Notes under the pieces: generated by a model
Databases searched by the model: none
What the model saw: the letters and a program-made list of their open reading frames with translations, nothing else
Told to the model about the DNA's origin: nothing
Translations under genes and position numbers: made by a program
NCBI GenBank assembly: GCA_031376425.1
Contig: JANMDR010000226.1
Span: forward strand, 1 to 15,036
Source of the DNA: JANMDR01 sp031376425
Lineage (GTDB): Bacteria > Pseudomonadota > Gammaproteobacteria > Burkholderiales > Usitatibacteraceae
Direction: 5' to 3'
DNA: 15,036 nt
Shown: positions 1-7,556 of the stretch, in pieces
Layout: each line of letters begins with the position of its first letter
Position numbering within the stretch: the stretch's first letter is position 1

Positions 1-1
1 G

Positions 2-1075
2 GCAGACGATAAGCCGCTGATGACGTGGCTCAATGACCATATCTGGCCTGCTGAAACCAAGCTCTTGAGCAAAGAATTTGTACTGGACGGTACTGAGTTA
101 GCCTGTGCTGAGAGCCTACGCGCCGGTGTTACCTGCTTTGCCGATATGTATTTTTATCACGATACCGCCGCAGCAGCAGTGCGTAAGGCAGGCATGCGCG
201 CTGCCTTAGGTGGGGCAATTTTAGAATTCCCCACGCCCTATGCTAGCGATGCTGAAGCCTATATCCAGCGTGCTCTAGCAGCACGACAAGATTTTGATTC
301 TGACCCAACACTAAAATTGTTATTGTCACCCCACGCGCCCTATACCGTATCTGATGCCACCTTTGAGCGCGTTGCCACCATTGCTGCAGAGATGGATGTG
401 CAAATGATGGTACATATCCAAGAAACTGCATCAGAAATTACCGATAGCTTGAAGCAGTATAACGAACGCCCGATTGCCCGCCTTGATCGTTTAGGGGTAA
501 TCGGTCCCAATTTAATTGCTGTGCATTGCGTACACATGAATCCAGAGGAAATTGCATTATTTGCTGCTAAAGGCGTGCATGTAGCGCATTGCCCCGTCTC
601 AAACTTAAAGCTTGGCAGCGGTATTGCGCCCATCAACGCCATGGTGGCCGCAAACATAAATATAGGTATTGGCACCGACGGCACCGCCAGCAACAACCGC
701 CTTGATATGCTCGCTGAGGCCAAATTAGCAGGCCTATTACAAAAAGGCGTAAGCGGTGATGCTGCTTCCCTCCCGGCGCTGAAGCTTTTAGAAATGTGTA
801 CTTTGGCACCAGCAAAAGCACTTGGATGGGATGCCGAAATAGGCTCCCTGCTCCCTGGCAAAGCCTGCGATATGGTGGCGCTAAACCTTGACACTGTTGA
901 AACCCAGCCCGTATTTGATCCACTTTCGCATCTGTTTTACGCAGCGGGGCGCGAGCATGTCAGCCATGTTTGGGTTGATGGTAAAGTACTGCTTGAAAAC
1001 AGCAAATTAACGCGCTTGGATGAAGCCGAGCTTATTATCAAAGCAAAATCATGGGCAGCACGCGTCAGCAGCTAA
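2..1075 (+). CDS. mtaD: TRZ/ATZ-family amidohydrolase, MTA/SAH deaminase-like (5' end outside window)
   Basis: This is the last 357 residues of a metal-dependent amidohydrolase whose start lies before the window; the frame is open from base 2 and reads ADDKPLMTWLNDHIWPAE, a typical internal segment, so the Met at base 20 is not the start. Family members deaminate S-adenosylhomocysteine, 5'-methylthioadenosine or related adenosines in the cytoplasm. Visible family signatures are SPHAPYTVSD, the HIQET metal and substrate segment, HCVHM, and GIGTDGTASNN, which carries the catalytic metal-binding Asp. The conserved C-terminal composite domain (GSLLPGKACDMVAL) is present. The N-terminal HxH metal ligands must lie upstream and cannot be checked. 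It precedes ubiG on the same strand, 39 bp before that gene's preferred ATG. The family call is firm; the exact substrate is inferred, since guanine- or triazine-acting relatives look alike. Confidence 0.88.
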   Translation, partial: ADDKPLMTWLNDHIWPAETKLLSKEFVLDGTELACAESLRAGVTCFADMYFYHDTAAAAVRKAGMRAALGGAILEFPTPYASDAEAYIQRALAARQDFDSDPTLKLLLSPHAPYTVSDATFERVATIAAEMDVQMMVHIQETASEITDSLKQYNERPIARLDRLGVIGPNLIAVHCVHMNPEEIALFAAKGVHVAHCPVSNLKLGSGIAPINAMVAANINIGIGTDGTASNNRLDMLAEAKLAGLLQKGVSGDAASLPALKLLEMCTLAPAKALGWDAEIGSLLPGKACDMVALNLDTVETQPVFDPLSHLFYAAGREHVSHVWVDGKVLLENSKLTRLDEAELIIKAKSWAARVSS

Positions 1076-1114
1076 ACTTTGCAGCTAGAATTAGACAATA
1101 AACCGGTCAGAAAA

Positions 1115-1840
1115 ATGAATGCAACAGCACCAACACCAATCCCCAATACCAATGTTGATCCCGCAGAACTAGAGAAATTTGGTGCATTGGCTTCGCGATG
1201 GTGGGACAAAAACAGCGAATTTAAGCCGCTGCACGAAATCAACCCACTCAGGCTTAACTATATCGACGAAAAAGTACAGCTTAAGGGCAAGAAGGTTGTC
1301 GATATTGGTTGTGGGGGGGGCATTTTGGCCGAGAGCATGGCGGTACGCGGCGCTATAGTTACCGGCATTGATTTATCCGAAAAACCCATCGCGGTAGCCA
1401 AACTCCATTTGCTTGAGAGTGGTGAAAAGGTAGACTACCGCTTAGTTAGCGCCGAGCAATTAGCCCTAGAGCAGGCAGCGCAATTTGATTGCGTCACCTG
1501 TATGGAAATGCTTGAGCATGTTCCCGATCCGCAAAGCACTATCAACGCCTGTGCAGCGCTAGTAAAACCGGGTGGCTGGGTATTTTTCAGCACCTTAAAT
1601 CGCAATCCAAAGAGCTATTTATTCGCTATTATTGGTGCCGAATATATTTTGAACATGCTGCCAAAAGGCACCCATGACTACAAGAGATTTATTACTCCTT
1701 CTGAACTTTCCGCCCTCGCCCGGAACGCCGATTTGCAAACTGTGGACGTATGCGGCATGACTTACAACCCCTTTACCAAAATATATAAGCTGGGGCGCAA
1801 TGCCGATGTAAATTACAGCATCGCCTGTCGGAAATTTTAA
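1115..1840 (+). CDS. ubiG: Ubiquinone biosynthesis O-methyltransferase UbiG
   Basis: UbiG carries out both O-methylation steps of ubiquinone synthesis, using S-adenosylmethionine. The 241-residue product matches the usual length of about 240. The SAM-binding motif I, VVDIGCGGG, is at residues 61-69, followed by the acidic-loop segment GIDLSEK (about 84-90) and the post-motif CMEMLEHVPDP (about 129-139). The N-terminal FGALASRWWDK is typical of UbiG. I start at ATG 1115; an in-frame TTG at 1079 would add 12 residues but sits only 3 bases after the preceding stop codon, and the ATG gives the family length. No strong Shine-Dalgarno sequence is visible for either. An 8-G homopolymer at 1313-1320 encodes the Gly-rich SAM loop. 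It lies between mtaD and gph, a usual betaproteobacterial setting. Confidence 0.95.
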   Translation: MNATAPTPIPNTNVDPAELEKFGALASRWWDKNSEFKPLHEINPLRLNYIDEKVQLKGKKVVDIGCGGGILAESMAVRGAIVTGIDLSEKPIAVAKLHLLESGEKVDYRLVSAEQLALEQAAQFDCVTCMEMLEHVPDPQSTINACAALVKPGGWVFFSTLNRNPKSYLFAIIGAEYILNMLPKGTHDYKRFITPSELSALARNADLQTVDVCGMTYNPFTKIYKLGRNADVNYSIACRKF

Positions 1841-1859
1841 TCCAACAATATCTTAAAAA

Positions 1860-1887
1860 TGCCTTGCTAAAGCCCGTAAATAAGGCA
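1860..1887 (+). promoter_or_regulatory. Small hairpin overlapping the leader of the DUF1501 gene
   Basis: TGCCTT (1860-1865) pairs perfectly with AAGGCA (1882-1887) across a 16-base loop, just before the ATG at 1898. The second arm contains the only AAGG resembling a ribosome binding site, 12 bases from the ATG, so the hairpin might limit translation. The stem is short and may be chance. Confidence 0.2.
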
Positions 1888-1897
1888 CCTTCTGTTA

Positions 1898-3178
1898 ATG
1901 AAACTTGATAAAACCAACCCAATAATTACCCGCCGCCACTTCATGCAAAGTGCCGTTAGCTTATCGTTCGCGCAGGCAGCGCTACCAGCTTGGGCCAACG
2001 CTACTTCCGCCATTTCCACCCCTTCCGCCACGTCCCTAAGTTCTTCCACAGTCGCGCCAGTAATTGCTACTCCGATAGCCACTCCGATAGCCGCCCCGCA
2101 AAAACTACTAGTCCTCATCTATTTAAAGGGCGGTAACGATGCATTTAATACTTTAGTCCCGTTCGCTGACCCAAAATATAAATCGATGCGCCCCACCTTG
2201 GCGCTGCCCCGCGAAAATCTCCTGCATCTCAATGAAAAACAGGGCATGCATGCGGCACTAAAACCCTTGCTATCAAGCTGGCAATCTGGTGATATGGCAT
2301 GGCTGCAAGGCATAGGCCAAGCCGAAATCACGAACCAGCATTATCGTGATTTAGAAATGCAATTTACAGGCGCGGGTGTAGATGAATTTTTAATCGATGG
2401 CTGGCTAACGAGAGCGCTGCTAGCGCAACCACGCACCGATAAACACAAGCTCGATGCCATCGCCTTTAATGATTTAGACATTCGCGAAGCTGATCCTATG
2501 GGGCCGTTTCGCGGCGATAAATTGCGCGTGCTGCAGCTTCAGCAGGCCTCCACTTGGGTTGCCACGCGTGATCTAGGCCGTGCCGATACCACGGCAACCA
2601 CGCCAGCTAAAACTATGGCTAATCATTTTAGCCAGCCCAATTTTATGACGCTAAAAACCAACTTCAGCACCGACGCCTTTTCTGCTGCACTTTATGCCAC
2701 AGTACAAATGGCAGCCGCTGGCATCGCGCCGCCTGTGGTTCACATTACCATCAATGCTGCCGATGGCGATCACCATCATGCCTTTGATACCCATTGGGAT
2801 CAGTTAAAACACCACGGCACTGCCTTAACGCGCCTCGCCGAGGGGTTGGATAGCTTCCGCACCGCCATGCAGGAAATAGGCGCATGGGATCAAACCTTGA
2901 TCGCCACCTACGATGAATTTGGCCGCTCGCCCAATGAAAATAACACCCAAGGTACTCACCACGGCTGGTCTAGCGCGCATTTATTATTTGGTGGCCGCGT
3001 TAAGGGTGGCTTTCACGGCCAGATGATGCCGCTCACCAGCGTACCCGTTGTTGGCGGCCCCGAACCCGTTATTGATACCCGCGCACTGTACAGCACCATT
3101 ATCGAATCATGGTGGGGACAAAACCCTCAAGCAATCTTTAAGCAGCGCTTTAAGGCTTTGGATTTATTAAAGGCATAA
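1898..3178 (+). CDS. DUF1501 domain protein with Tat signal peptide
   Basis: The 426-residue product begins with a twin-arginine signal: TRRHFMQSA at about residues 11-19, then a hydrophobic stretch ending in ALPAWA, predicting export of a folded protein. After an Ala/Thr/Ser/Pro-rich linker, the DUF1501 domain begins at about residue 68 (LLVLIYLKGGNDAFNTLVPF). It continues with the family's conserved blocks GIGQAEITNQHYRDLEMQ, the His-rich GDHHHAFDTHWDQL and the YDEFGRSPNEN/GTHHGW region near the C-terminus. DUF1501 is related to the alkaline phosphatase/sulfatase fold, but its reaction is unknown. In many proteobacteria it is paired with a DUF1800 gene; none is next to it here. The gene sits between ubiG and gph and may be cotranscribed with them. 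Start chosen at ATG 1898 because it directly precedes the Tat motif. Confidence 0.88.
   Translation: MKLDKTNPIITRRHFMQSAVSLSFAQAALPAWANATSAISTPSATSLSSSTVAPVIATPIATPIAAPQKLLVLIYLKGGNDAFNTLVPFADPKYKSMRPTLALPRENLLHLNEKQGMHAALKPLLSSWQSGDMAWLQGIGQAEITNQHYRDLEMQFTGAGVDEFLIDGWLTRALLAQPRTDKHKLDAIAFNDLDIREADPMGPFRGDKLRVLQLQQASTWVATRDLGRADTTATTPAKTMANHFSQPNFMTLKTNFSTDAFSAALYATVQMAAAGIAPPVVHITINAADGDHHHAFDTHWDQLKHHGTALTRLAEGLDSFRTAMQEIGAWDQTLIATYDEFGRSPNENNTQGTHHGWSSAHLLFGGRVKGGFHGQMMPLTSVPVVGGPEPVIDTRALYSTIIESWWGQNPQAIFKQRFKALDLLKA
2069..2092 (+). repeat. Perfect 12-bp tandem duplication in the DUF1501 linker
   Basis: ACTCCGATAGCC occurs twice in a row (2069-2080 and 2081-2092) and encodes the repeated TPIA in the low-complexity linker between the Tat signal peptide and the DUF1501 domain. 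It keeps the frame, so copy-number change would only lengthen or shorten the linker. Confidence 0.85.
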
Positions 3179-3210
3179 AAATTAAAGGCACCAAACTAGA
3201 GGCATAAATT

Positions 3211-3915
3211 TTGAGTTCCTTGAATTCACTAAAGCAGCACGCCATACTGTTTGATTTAGACGGCACCTTTGCCGACACCGCCGCTGACCTTACCCGAGCA
3301 TTGAACCGCGTATTGCATGATAGAAAGCAAGCCCCTGTTCCAGTTAGCAAAGCCGCACCTTATGCCTCGCGTGGTGCGCATGGCATGCTAGATGTCGGCT
3401 TTGGCTTCACGCCGGAACACCCTGAATTTGCTGGTCTACAGGCTAGTTTACTCAACTATTATGCGGCTAATATTTGTATTGATTCCATACCCTACGCCGG
3501 TATGCGCGAGTGCGTAGCAGCGCTTTGCACTCGCAATATCGCCTGGGGGATTGTTACTAACAAAGCCACAAAATACACCCAAGCATTATGGCAGCATATG
3601 CAACGTGAACATGATTTTTTAAGCAGCGCTAATTGCATCGTCTGCGGTGATACCACGCCGCATCGCAAGCCGCATCCAGAGCCCCTGCTGCACGCCGCAC
3701 AATTGCTTAACATTGAACCGCAGCGCATCATCTATGTAGGTGATGACGCCCGCGATATTCAAGCGGCCAAAGCCGCCGGTATGGCGAGTGTGGCGGCAGG
3801 CTATGGCTATGTGGCAAACGGTAGCGATATTAACGCGTGGGGTGCCGATGCCGTGGTTGCAAACACAAACGCACTTCATCAAACCCTGCTGCGCATACTT
3901 GCTGATATGAGCTAG
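3211..3915 (+). CDS. gph: Phosphoglycolate phosphatase, HAD family
   Basis: Gph hydrolyses 2-phosphoglycolate, a by-product of DNA repair and oxygenation reactions. The 234-residue protein shows all four HAD motifs: FDLDGTFADTA near the N-terminus (nucleophile D15, acid D17), the Thr of GIVTNKATK, the Lys of HRKPHPEPLL, and VGDDARDIQAAKAAG with the metal-binding aspartates. The helical cap between motifs I and II includes the family segment APYASRGAHGML. The start is TTG 3211; it is backed by AGAGG at 3198-3202 with an 8-base spacer, and there is no closer ATG. It is the last gene of the plus-strand run and converges on the lipase gene, with only 22 bp between the stop codons. Gph is the most likely assignment; another phosphatase of the same HAD subfamily is possible. 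Confidence 0.88.
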   Translation: MSSLNSLKQHAILFDLDGTFADTAADLTRALNRVLHDRKQAPVPVSKAAPYASRGAHGMLDVGFGFTPEHPEFAGLQASLLNYYAANICIDSIPYAGMRECVAALCTRNIAWGIVTNKATKYTQALWQHMQREHDFLSSANCIVCGDTTPHRKPHPEPLLHAAQLLNIEPQRIIYVGDDARDIQAAKAAGMASVAAGYGYVANGSDINAWGADAVVANTNALHQTLLRILADMS

Positions 3916-3937
3916 ATGCTACACCTTAGTGCTACTC

Positions 3938-4870
3938 CTATAAGCGCTTCAACACCAACGCCAATACATCGGGCGAAAATAACAAACTTACATGCCCTAC
4001 CGCACTTACGGCGATATGCTCAATATGCGCCTTTTCATCAGTCGTCATCAAAGCACCGCTTTCCGCTGGATACACCAAATCATCATTAAGGGTATAGATG
4101 CAAGTCACCGGTAGCGTGAGCGGTTGCTGTAACTCAACCTTTTGCAAAGCCAATATCCATGGGCTTTTCCAACGCATTTCCTGTGCGCAGAGGCCAAAGC
4201 CAAAGCGGGCAAATTGCGTTCCCGCATGGGGCGTGCCCAAACAAATAAGTTTAGCCAAGCCGTGCGCTTTACCGGCAATGGCACAATCGCGCAAATACGC
4301 CCTTGTCATAAGCCCGCCCATACTATGCACAATCACGGTGATGGGCTGGTTTGGGTGCTGTGATTGAATCGTGGCCAAGCGCTCAGCGAGCTGTAATGCG
4401 CACGCATCTATCGAGCCAAACACCGGTTCTATCGTGAGTGAGTAAATCACCGACTGTGGCCGTGCACGCTGCAATTCTTTTCGAAACCACCACCAAATTC
4501 CGCGATTAGACACATAACCGTGCAGCAGCACAATCGGCGCGACCTTGGGATCGACATTTTTGGGTTCTGCCCCCATAAATAGCGGATGAAATGGCTGCAA
4601 TAAAGACATGCTCAACATCTTGGCCCGTGTCTCAACCCAAAACGCCCGCAAACTATTGCCAAATGGCAGGGCATTTCCTGCAGCCCTACGCATTGCCCCT
4701 GCAACAATGGCGCTAATTAAGCACACCACTACCCGCCAAATTACCGCCAAGCACCCACACAGGCTTAGCGTTACCAGCACAGTGTAGCCTTGCTTACGCA
4801 ATACGAAGCCGATCGCGCAGAGAATCAAAATCTCGACGAACAGCCCTGCCAGCGCAATGGTTTGTAGCAT
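3938..4870 (-). CDS. Membrane-anchored alpha/beta-hydrolase (esterase/lipase)
   Basis: The 310-residue protein has two hydrophobic N-terminal segments (about residues 4-24 and 29-58), suggesting anchoring in the inner membrane. A lipase-type alpha/beta-hydrolase domain starts at about residue 111. The oxyanion-hole segment is PIVLLHGYVSNRGIWW and the nucleophile elbow is HSMGG with Ser183. Likely triad partners are the Asp in LNDDLVYP (263 or 264) and His293 in AVGHVSLL. This is the triacylglycerol lipase/PGAP1-like fold group; the substrate cannot be told. Start ATG 4870 has AAGG 7 bases upstream. It follows azlD by 29 bp on the same strand, so azlC-azlD-lipase could be one transcript, though the functions are not obviously linked. 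Confidence 0.85.
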   Translation of the reverse strand: MLQTIALAGLFVEILILCAIGFVLRKQGYTVLVTLSLCGCLAVIWRVVVCLISAIVAGAMRRAAGNALPFGNSLRAFWVETRAKMLSMSLLQPFHPLFMGAEPKNVDPKVAPIVLLHGYVSNRGIWWWFRKELQRARPQSVIYSLTIEPVFGSIDACALQLAERLATIQSQHPNQPITVIVHSMGGLMTRAYLRDCAIAGKAHGLAKLICLGTPHAGTQFARFGFGLCAQEMRWKSPWILALQKVELQQPLTLPVTCIYTLNDDLVYPAESGALMTTDEKAHIEHIAVSAVGHVSLLFSPDVLALVLKRL

Positions 4871-4899
4871 CTAATTACCTTCTAAACTTGGCTGCGCCA

Positions 4900-5232
4900 T
4901 TAAAACCACGCTAACCATTTTAACAACCATAACACTGCCATACCACTAGCTAGTGTAGCCAATACGTTTTTAGTCCATAACGCCACGCCCACGGCTACCG
5001 CTGCAGCAATTAACCGCACCGGATCAAACGCCCACCCAAGCGGTGGTGCGCGAAATAACACGTCAGGAATCACCAATGCAGGCAGTACGGCTGCAACCAC
5101 ATATTTTAAAGCGCGTTCGAGCGTTTCTGGCAGTTTGGTACTGGCAGGCAATATCAAAAAAGCAGTTCGAATCGCAAAAGTAATGGCACCCATTACTAAC
5201 ATTAATACCCAAAGCCACGCTTGCTCACTCAT
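4900..5232 (-). CDS. azlD: AzlD-family branched-chain amino acid transport subunit
   Basis: A 110-residue protein that is almost wholly hydrophobic, with about three to four membrane segments (for example MLVMGAITFAIRTAFLI and the C-terminal VLATLASGMAVLWLLKWL). The early TFAIR and the central YVVAAVLPALVIPDVLF match the AzlD family. AzlD works with AzlC as a two-part exporter of branched-chain amino acids, or sometimes other amino acids, across the inner membrane. Its ATG lies inside the end of azlC, an 8-bp overlap typical of translationally coupled subunits. Confidence 0.9.
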   Translation of the reverse strand: MSEQAWLWVLMLVMGAITFAIRTAFLILPASTKLPETLERALKYVVAAVLPALVIPDVLFRAPPLGWAFDPVRLIAAAVAVGVALWTKNVLATLASGMAVLWLLKWLAWF

Positions 5233-5920
5233 TATTTTTCACCCGATATTCGCAGAGTAAGCCCGTAGCCATGCCCACAAATGCCGCCACCAGAAGCCCC
5301 AATTTAAAGGGTAATGCCACAGTAAAAATTGACGCTAAACCCGCAACGACAGCCGTTGTCCAGTGACATCTGGTCCGTAACGCAGGCAATAGTAACGATA
5401 GGAAAAATAACGGTATTGCGAATTCCATATTCCAAGAATCTGGTAATTTGCTGCCCCCAAAAATACCTAAGCCCACTGTGGTTTGCCATACTACCCAGAG
5501 GTAACCAGCAGCACCTGCATAGAACCAATGGGAATTAGCATGTGGGCTATTACGATCAAATTTCGCCAACATCAGCGCAAAAGCATTGTCAGTTAAAGTG
5601 TAGCCAATCGCGGCCTTCCAGCGCCAATTTAAATGTTGAAACAAAGGTGCCACAGCCGCGCTATACATCAGCATCCGCAAATTAATCACGGTGACGGTAA
5701 GCAGTAACACTGTTGCTGGCGCGTGTTGAGCGATCAACGAAATGGCGGCAAGTTGCGCCGCACCAGCATAAACAATAATGGATAGCACAAACGCAAACCA
5801 TGGATCAATACCCGCCGCGTTAGACGCAGCACCGGTAATTAAACCAAACGGAATAATGCCCAGCGTTCCGGGAATTTGTGCCTTAATACCTGCCCATGCG
5901 GCAGAACGAGGAGAGTCCAA
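5225..5920 (-). CDS. azlC: AzlC-family branched-chain amino acid permease
   Basis: A 231-residue polytopic membrane protein, the usual AzlC length. It opens with AAWAGIKAQIPGTLGIIPFGLITGAAS, followed by the family-typical IIVYAGAAQLAAISL, then VTVINLRMLMYSAAVAPLF and an ALMLAKF segment. With AzlD it forms an export system for branched-chain amino acids. The reading frame begins at TTG 5920, with no in-frame ATG nearby upstream; the Ser-Pro-Arg-x-Ala start resembles AzlC proteins, so the TTG start is accepted although its Shine-Dalgarno sequence is poor. A TATAGT -10-like box lies about 55 bp upstream. It is the first gene of the azlC-azlD-lipase group. Confidence 0.9.
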   Translation of the reverse strand: MDSPRSAAWAGIKAQIPGTLGIIPFGLITGAASNAAGIDPWFAFVLSIIVYAGAAQLAAISLIAQHAPATVLLLTVTVINLRMLMYSAAVAPLFQHLNWRWKAAIGYTLTDNAFALMLAKFDRNSPHANSHWFYAGAAGYLWVVWQTTVGLGIFGGSKLPDSWNMEFAIPLFFLSLLLPALRTRCHWTTAVVAGLASIFTVALPFKLGLLVAAFVGMATGLLCEYRVKNNE

Positions 5921-5974
5921 GCTGCGTCCAAAAAATGATGACGGATTTTACCGTACGTTGATAAGGTTACTAGA

Positions 5975-5980
5975 ACTATA
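5975..5980 (-). promoter_or_regulatory. Possible -10 box for azlC
   Basis: On the minus strand this reads TATAGT, one mismatch from the sigma-70 -10 consensus, about 55 bp before the azlC start codon. The sequence 17 bases upstream is AT-rich but not a good -35, so this is only a candidate promoter. Confidence 0.35.
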
Positions 5981-6032
5981 CTGGAAAAATCGCAGTCGTT
6001 AAAATGCAACCGTTTTAAATACACTTAAGATG

Positions 6033-6045
6033 GCCTATTTTAGGC
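6033..6045 (-). terminator. Weak hairpin after the XRE regulator gene
   Basis: GCCTA and TAGGC form a 5-bp stem around a 3-base loop, 11-23 bases past the stop codon of the minus-strand regulator gene. There is no clear U tract, so it may be a weak terminator or a chance palindrome in the gap before azlC. Confidence 0.3.
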
Positions 6046-6055
6046 TATTTCCGCG

Positions 6056-6877
6056 CTATTTAACCAGACGAGTAACGACCTTGCGCAAGCCTCCGGGCGC
6101 CCGTTTTGGCTTACCATTTTTAACTACCGGTGCCGCCACTACCGCATCCCGATGCGGTATGGCTTCCATGATAGAAAACTGCCAGGGTCGTTGTGCGGTT
6201 AAAAAGCCAATAGAGGTGCGCTCTGCGGCTGGCAGGTTAGCGTCATAATCTGCCAACTCGTCAAATTCTTCAGCGATTTTTGCGAGCTTGCGGAGCATGA
6301 TTTCTTGTGTGGCATTTGACACCTCACGAAACGCGTAGCGAATGGCTTCGTTTTTACCGTTGAAGGCGTGGATCATGAATTCGCTCACCGCCCTACGCGC
6401 GTGTCGCGCCCGCACAGGGCCGGTCGGTCGCCAGTTGATGGTGCGGGCTACGTTTAAGCGCACTTTATCACCGGGAAAAAGTTTAATTATTTGCAAGCGG
6501 TCTAAGGTCGTCAGCCAACGCACGCATTCAGTATCGGTAATATCGAGTTTTTCGCGCATATTAGCTACCGACCATTCATTTAGCAAATATTGCAAAAATG
6601 CTAGAAGACGCGGTTCTTCAGCCAGTGCCGCTTCCTGATTTAGCGATAGCTGCTGCGGCATACGCCCTTCCCTGATTTGATTGGCAAGGTCTGCGAATTC
6701 AAGGCCTAAAAAATCGCAGATTTGCTCTAAGCGATTTAGTGTTATCTGCTCTTGCGCGAATAATCGCTTTACGGTTGGCTCACTTACCTGCAAACCTAGC
6801 GCTAATTGCGCATAAGTAATACGGCGCGCCTTTAAAACTTTTTTAAGCGCATCCAATAAACGTTCGCTTTGGTTCAT
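6056..6877 (-). CDS. XRE-family transcriptional regulator
   Basis: A 273-residue protein with an N-terminal Cro/C1-type helix-turn-helix at about residues 6-65: ITYAQLALGLQVSEPTVKRLF holds the two helices, followed by the usual LNRLEQICDFLGLEFADLA. The remaining 200 residues form an alpha-helical C-terminal region of no recognised fold, ending in a basic tail (KRAPGGLRKVVTRLVK). Start ATG 6877 has AAGG with a 7-base spacer. It is divergent from the two-gene unit at 7003-8900, and a perfect palindrome (6903-6919) lies just upstream of its own start, so autoregulation and control of the divergent unit are plausible but unproven. Confidence 0.85.
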   Translation of the reverse strand: MNQSERLLDALKKVLKARRITYAQLALGLQVSEPTVKRLFAQEQITLNRLEQICDFLGLEFADLANQIREGRMPQQLSLNQEAALAEEPRLLAFLQYLLNEWSVANMREKLDITDTECVRWLTTLDRLQIIKLFPGDKVRLNVARTINWRPTGPVRARHARRAVSEFMIHAFNGKNEAIRYAFREVSNATQEIMLRKLAKIAEEFDELADYDANLPAAERTSIGFLTAQRPWQFSIMEAIPHRDAVVAAPVVKNGKPKRAPGGLRKVVTRLVK

Positions 6878-6902
6878 TTTTAGCCCTTACCTTCTAAAAA
6901 TA

Positions 6903-6919
6903 GTATCAAAAAATGATAC
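6903..6919. promoter_or_regulatory. Perfect 17-bp palindrome, candidate XRE operator
   Basis: GTATCA-AAAAA-TGATAC is a perfect 6+6 bp inverted repeat around five A residues, 26-42 bp upstream of the XRE regulator's ATG and in the 125-bp gap between divergent genes. A further half-site, CGTATC, follows at 6931-6936. Size, symmetry and position fit an operator for a dimeric helix-turn-helix repressor; binding is inferred. Confidence 0.5.
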
Positions 6920-6969
6920 CACATAAAATTCGTATCGCATATCTACACTTTTTGGTGCAAAGTACGTCT

Positions 6970-6985
6970 ACCGAACTTTTTCGGT
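6970..6985 (+). promoter_or_regulatory. Leader hairpin before the 7003 gene
   Basis: ACCGAA (6970-6975) and TTCGGT (6980-6985) form a 6-bp stem with a CTTT loop, 8 bases before the GGAG ribosome binding site (6994-6997). It is followed by TTCTATTT and could act as a leader hairpin or attenuator; the evidence is structural only. Confidence 0.3.
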
Positions 6986-7002
6986 TTCTATTTGGAGTCA
7001 CC

Positions 7003-7512
7003 ATGAACAAGCAGACCTTTGTGCCATCCGTTGTGCCCTCCGCCATGCCCTCCTTGGTGCCTACGCTGACGCGTAAAATTTCCGCCGCAACCGTCGCCGC
7101 ATTAATCACCGCCGTTAGCGTAGTTTCCACTCCAGTACTAGCCTATGGTCACGATCCTATCTCAGCTTCCGTACATGCCAGTGCCGCGAGCGTTGCGGGC
7201 AGTATTGCTGTGACCGCCAGCATCGCGGCAGCGCCGCTTCTCGCATTTGCGGCTGCTGGTCAAGTGGTGTTATCAGCTGTAGAGTTTGTGGGTGAAACAG
7301 CGGTGTTGACGCTGCGCGTAGCCGGAACTGCCGCAACCCAAGTAGTACGCATGAGCGCGAATGTGGTGCGCGGTATCGGCGTAACAGTGGGCAATACGGT
7401 AGCAGTTGTGGCCCATAGCGCTGGTGCGTTTTTGATGGTGGGTGCTACTACCTTGGCGTTTGTGCCCAATGCATCAACCGCTACCCTGCTGCATTCATCA
7501 AGAAGCTCATAA
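7003..7512 (+). CDS. Small Ala/Val-rich exported or membrane protein, unknown function
   Basis: A 169-residue protein with no family that I recognise. Its N-terminal 25 residues are Pro/Ser/Val-rich, then a hydrophobic signal-like segment (ISAATVAALITAVSVVSTPV ending LAYG, about residues 27-49) suggests export. Further hydrophobic stretches (SIAVTASIAAAPLLAFAAAG; AGAFLMVGATTLAFVP) could span or lie in the membrane. The frame is open upstream to an ATG at 6913, but I chose ATG 7003 because GGAG (6994-6997) lies 5 bases before it and the upstream extension runs through the palindrome. It is followed after 44 bp by the DUF2145 gene and is probably cotranscribed with it; divergence from the XRE gene suggests shared control. 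Confidence 0.7.
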   Translation: MNKQTFVPSVVPSAMPSLVPTLTRKISAATVAALITAVSVVSTPVLAYGHDPISASVHASAASVAGSIAVTASIAAAPLLAFAAAGQVVLSAVEFVGETAVLTLRVAGTAATQVVRMSANVVRGIGVTVGNTVAVVAHSAGAFLMVGATTLAFVPNASTATLLHSSRSS

Positions 7513-7556
7513 GCCAGCGCTATCAATTCATAAATAAAAACTCTACGGAGATATCC

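Noticed and set aside
340..894. Minus-strand ORF of 184 codons
   Set aside because: It lies opposite the conserved amidohydrolase and has no recognisable family motif.
6913..7002. Longer start (ATG 6913) for the Ala/Val-rich protein
   Set aside because: It begins within the palindrome and lacks a ribosome binding site, whereas ATG 7003 has GGAG at 5 bases and places the signal-like segment near the N-terminus.
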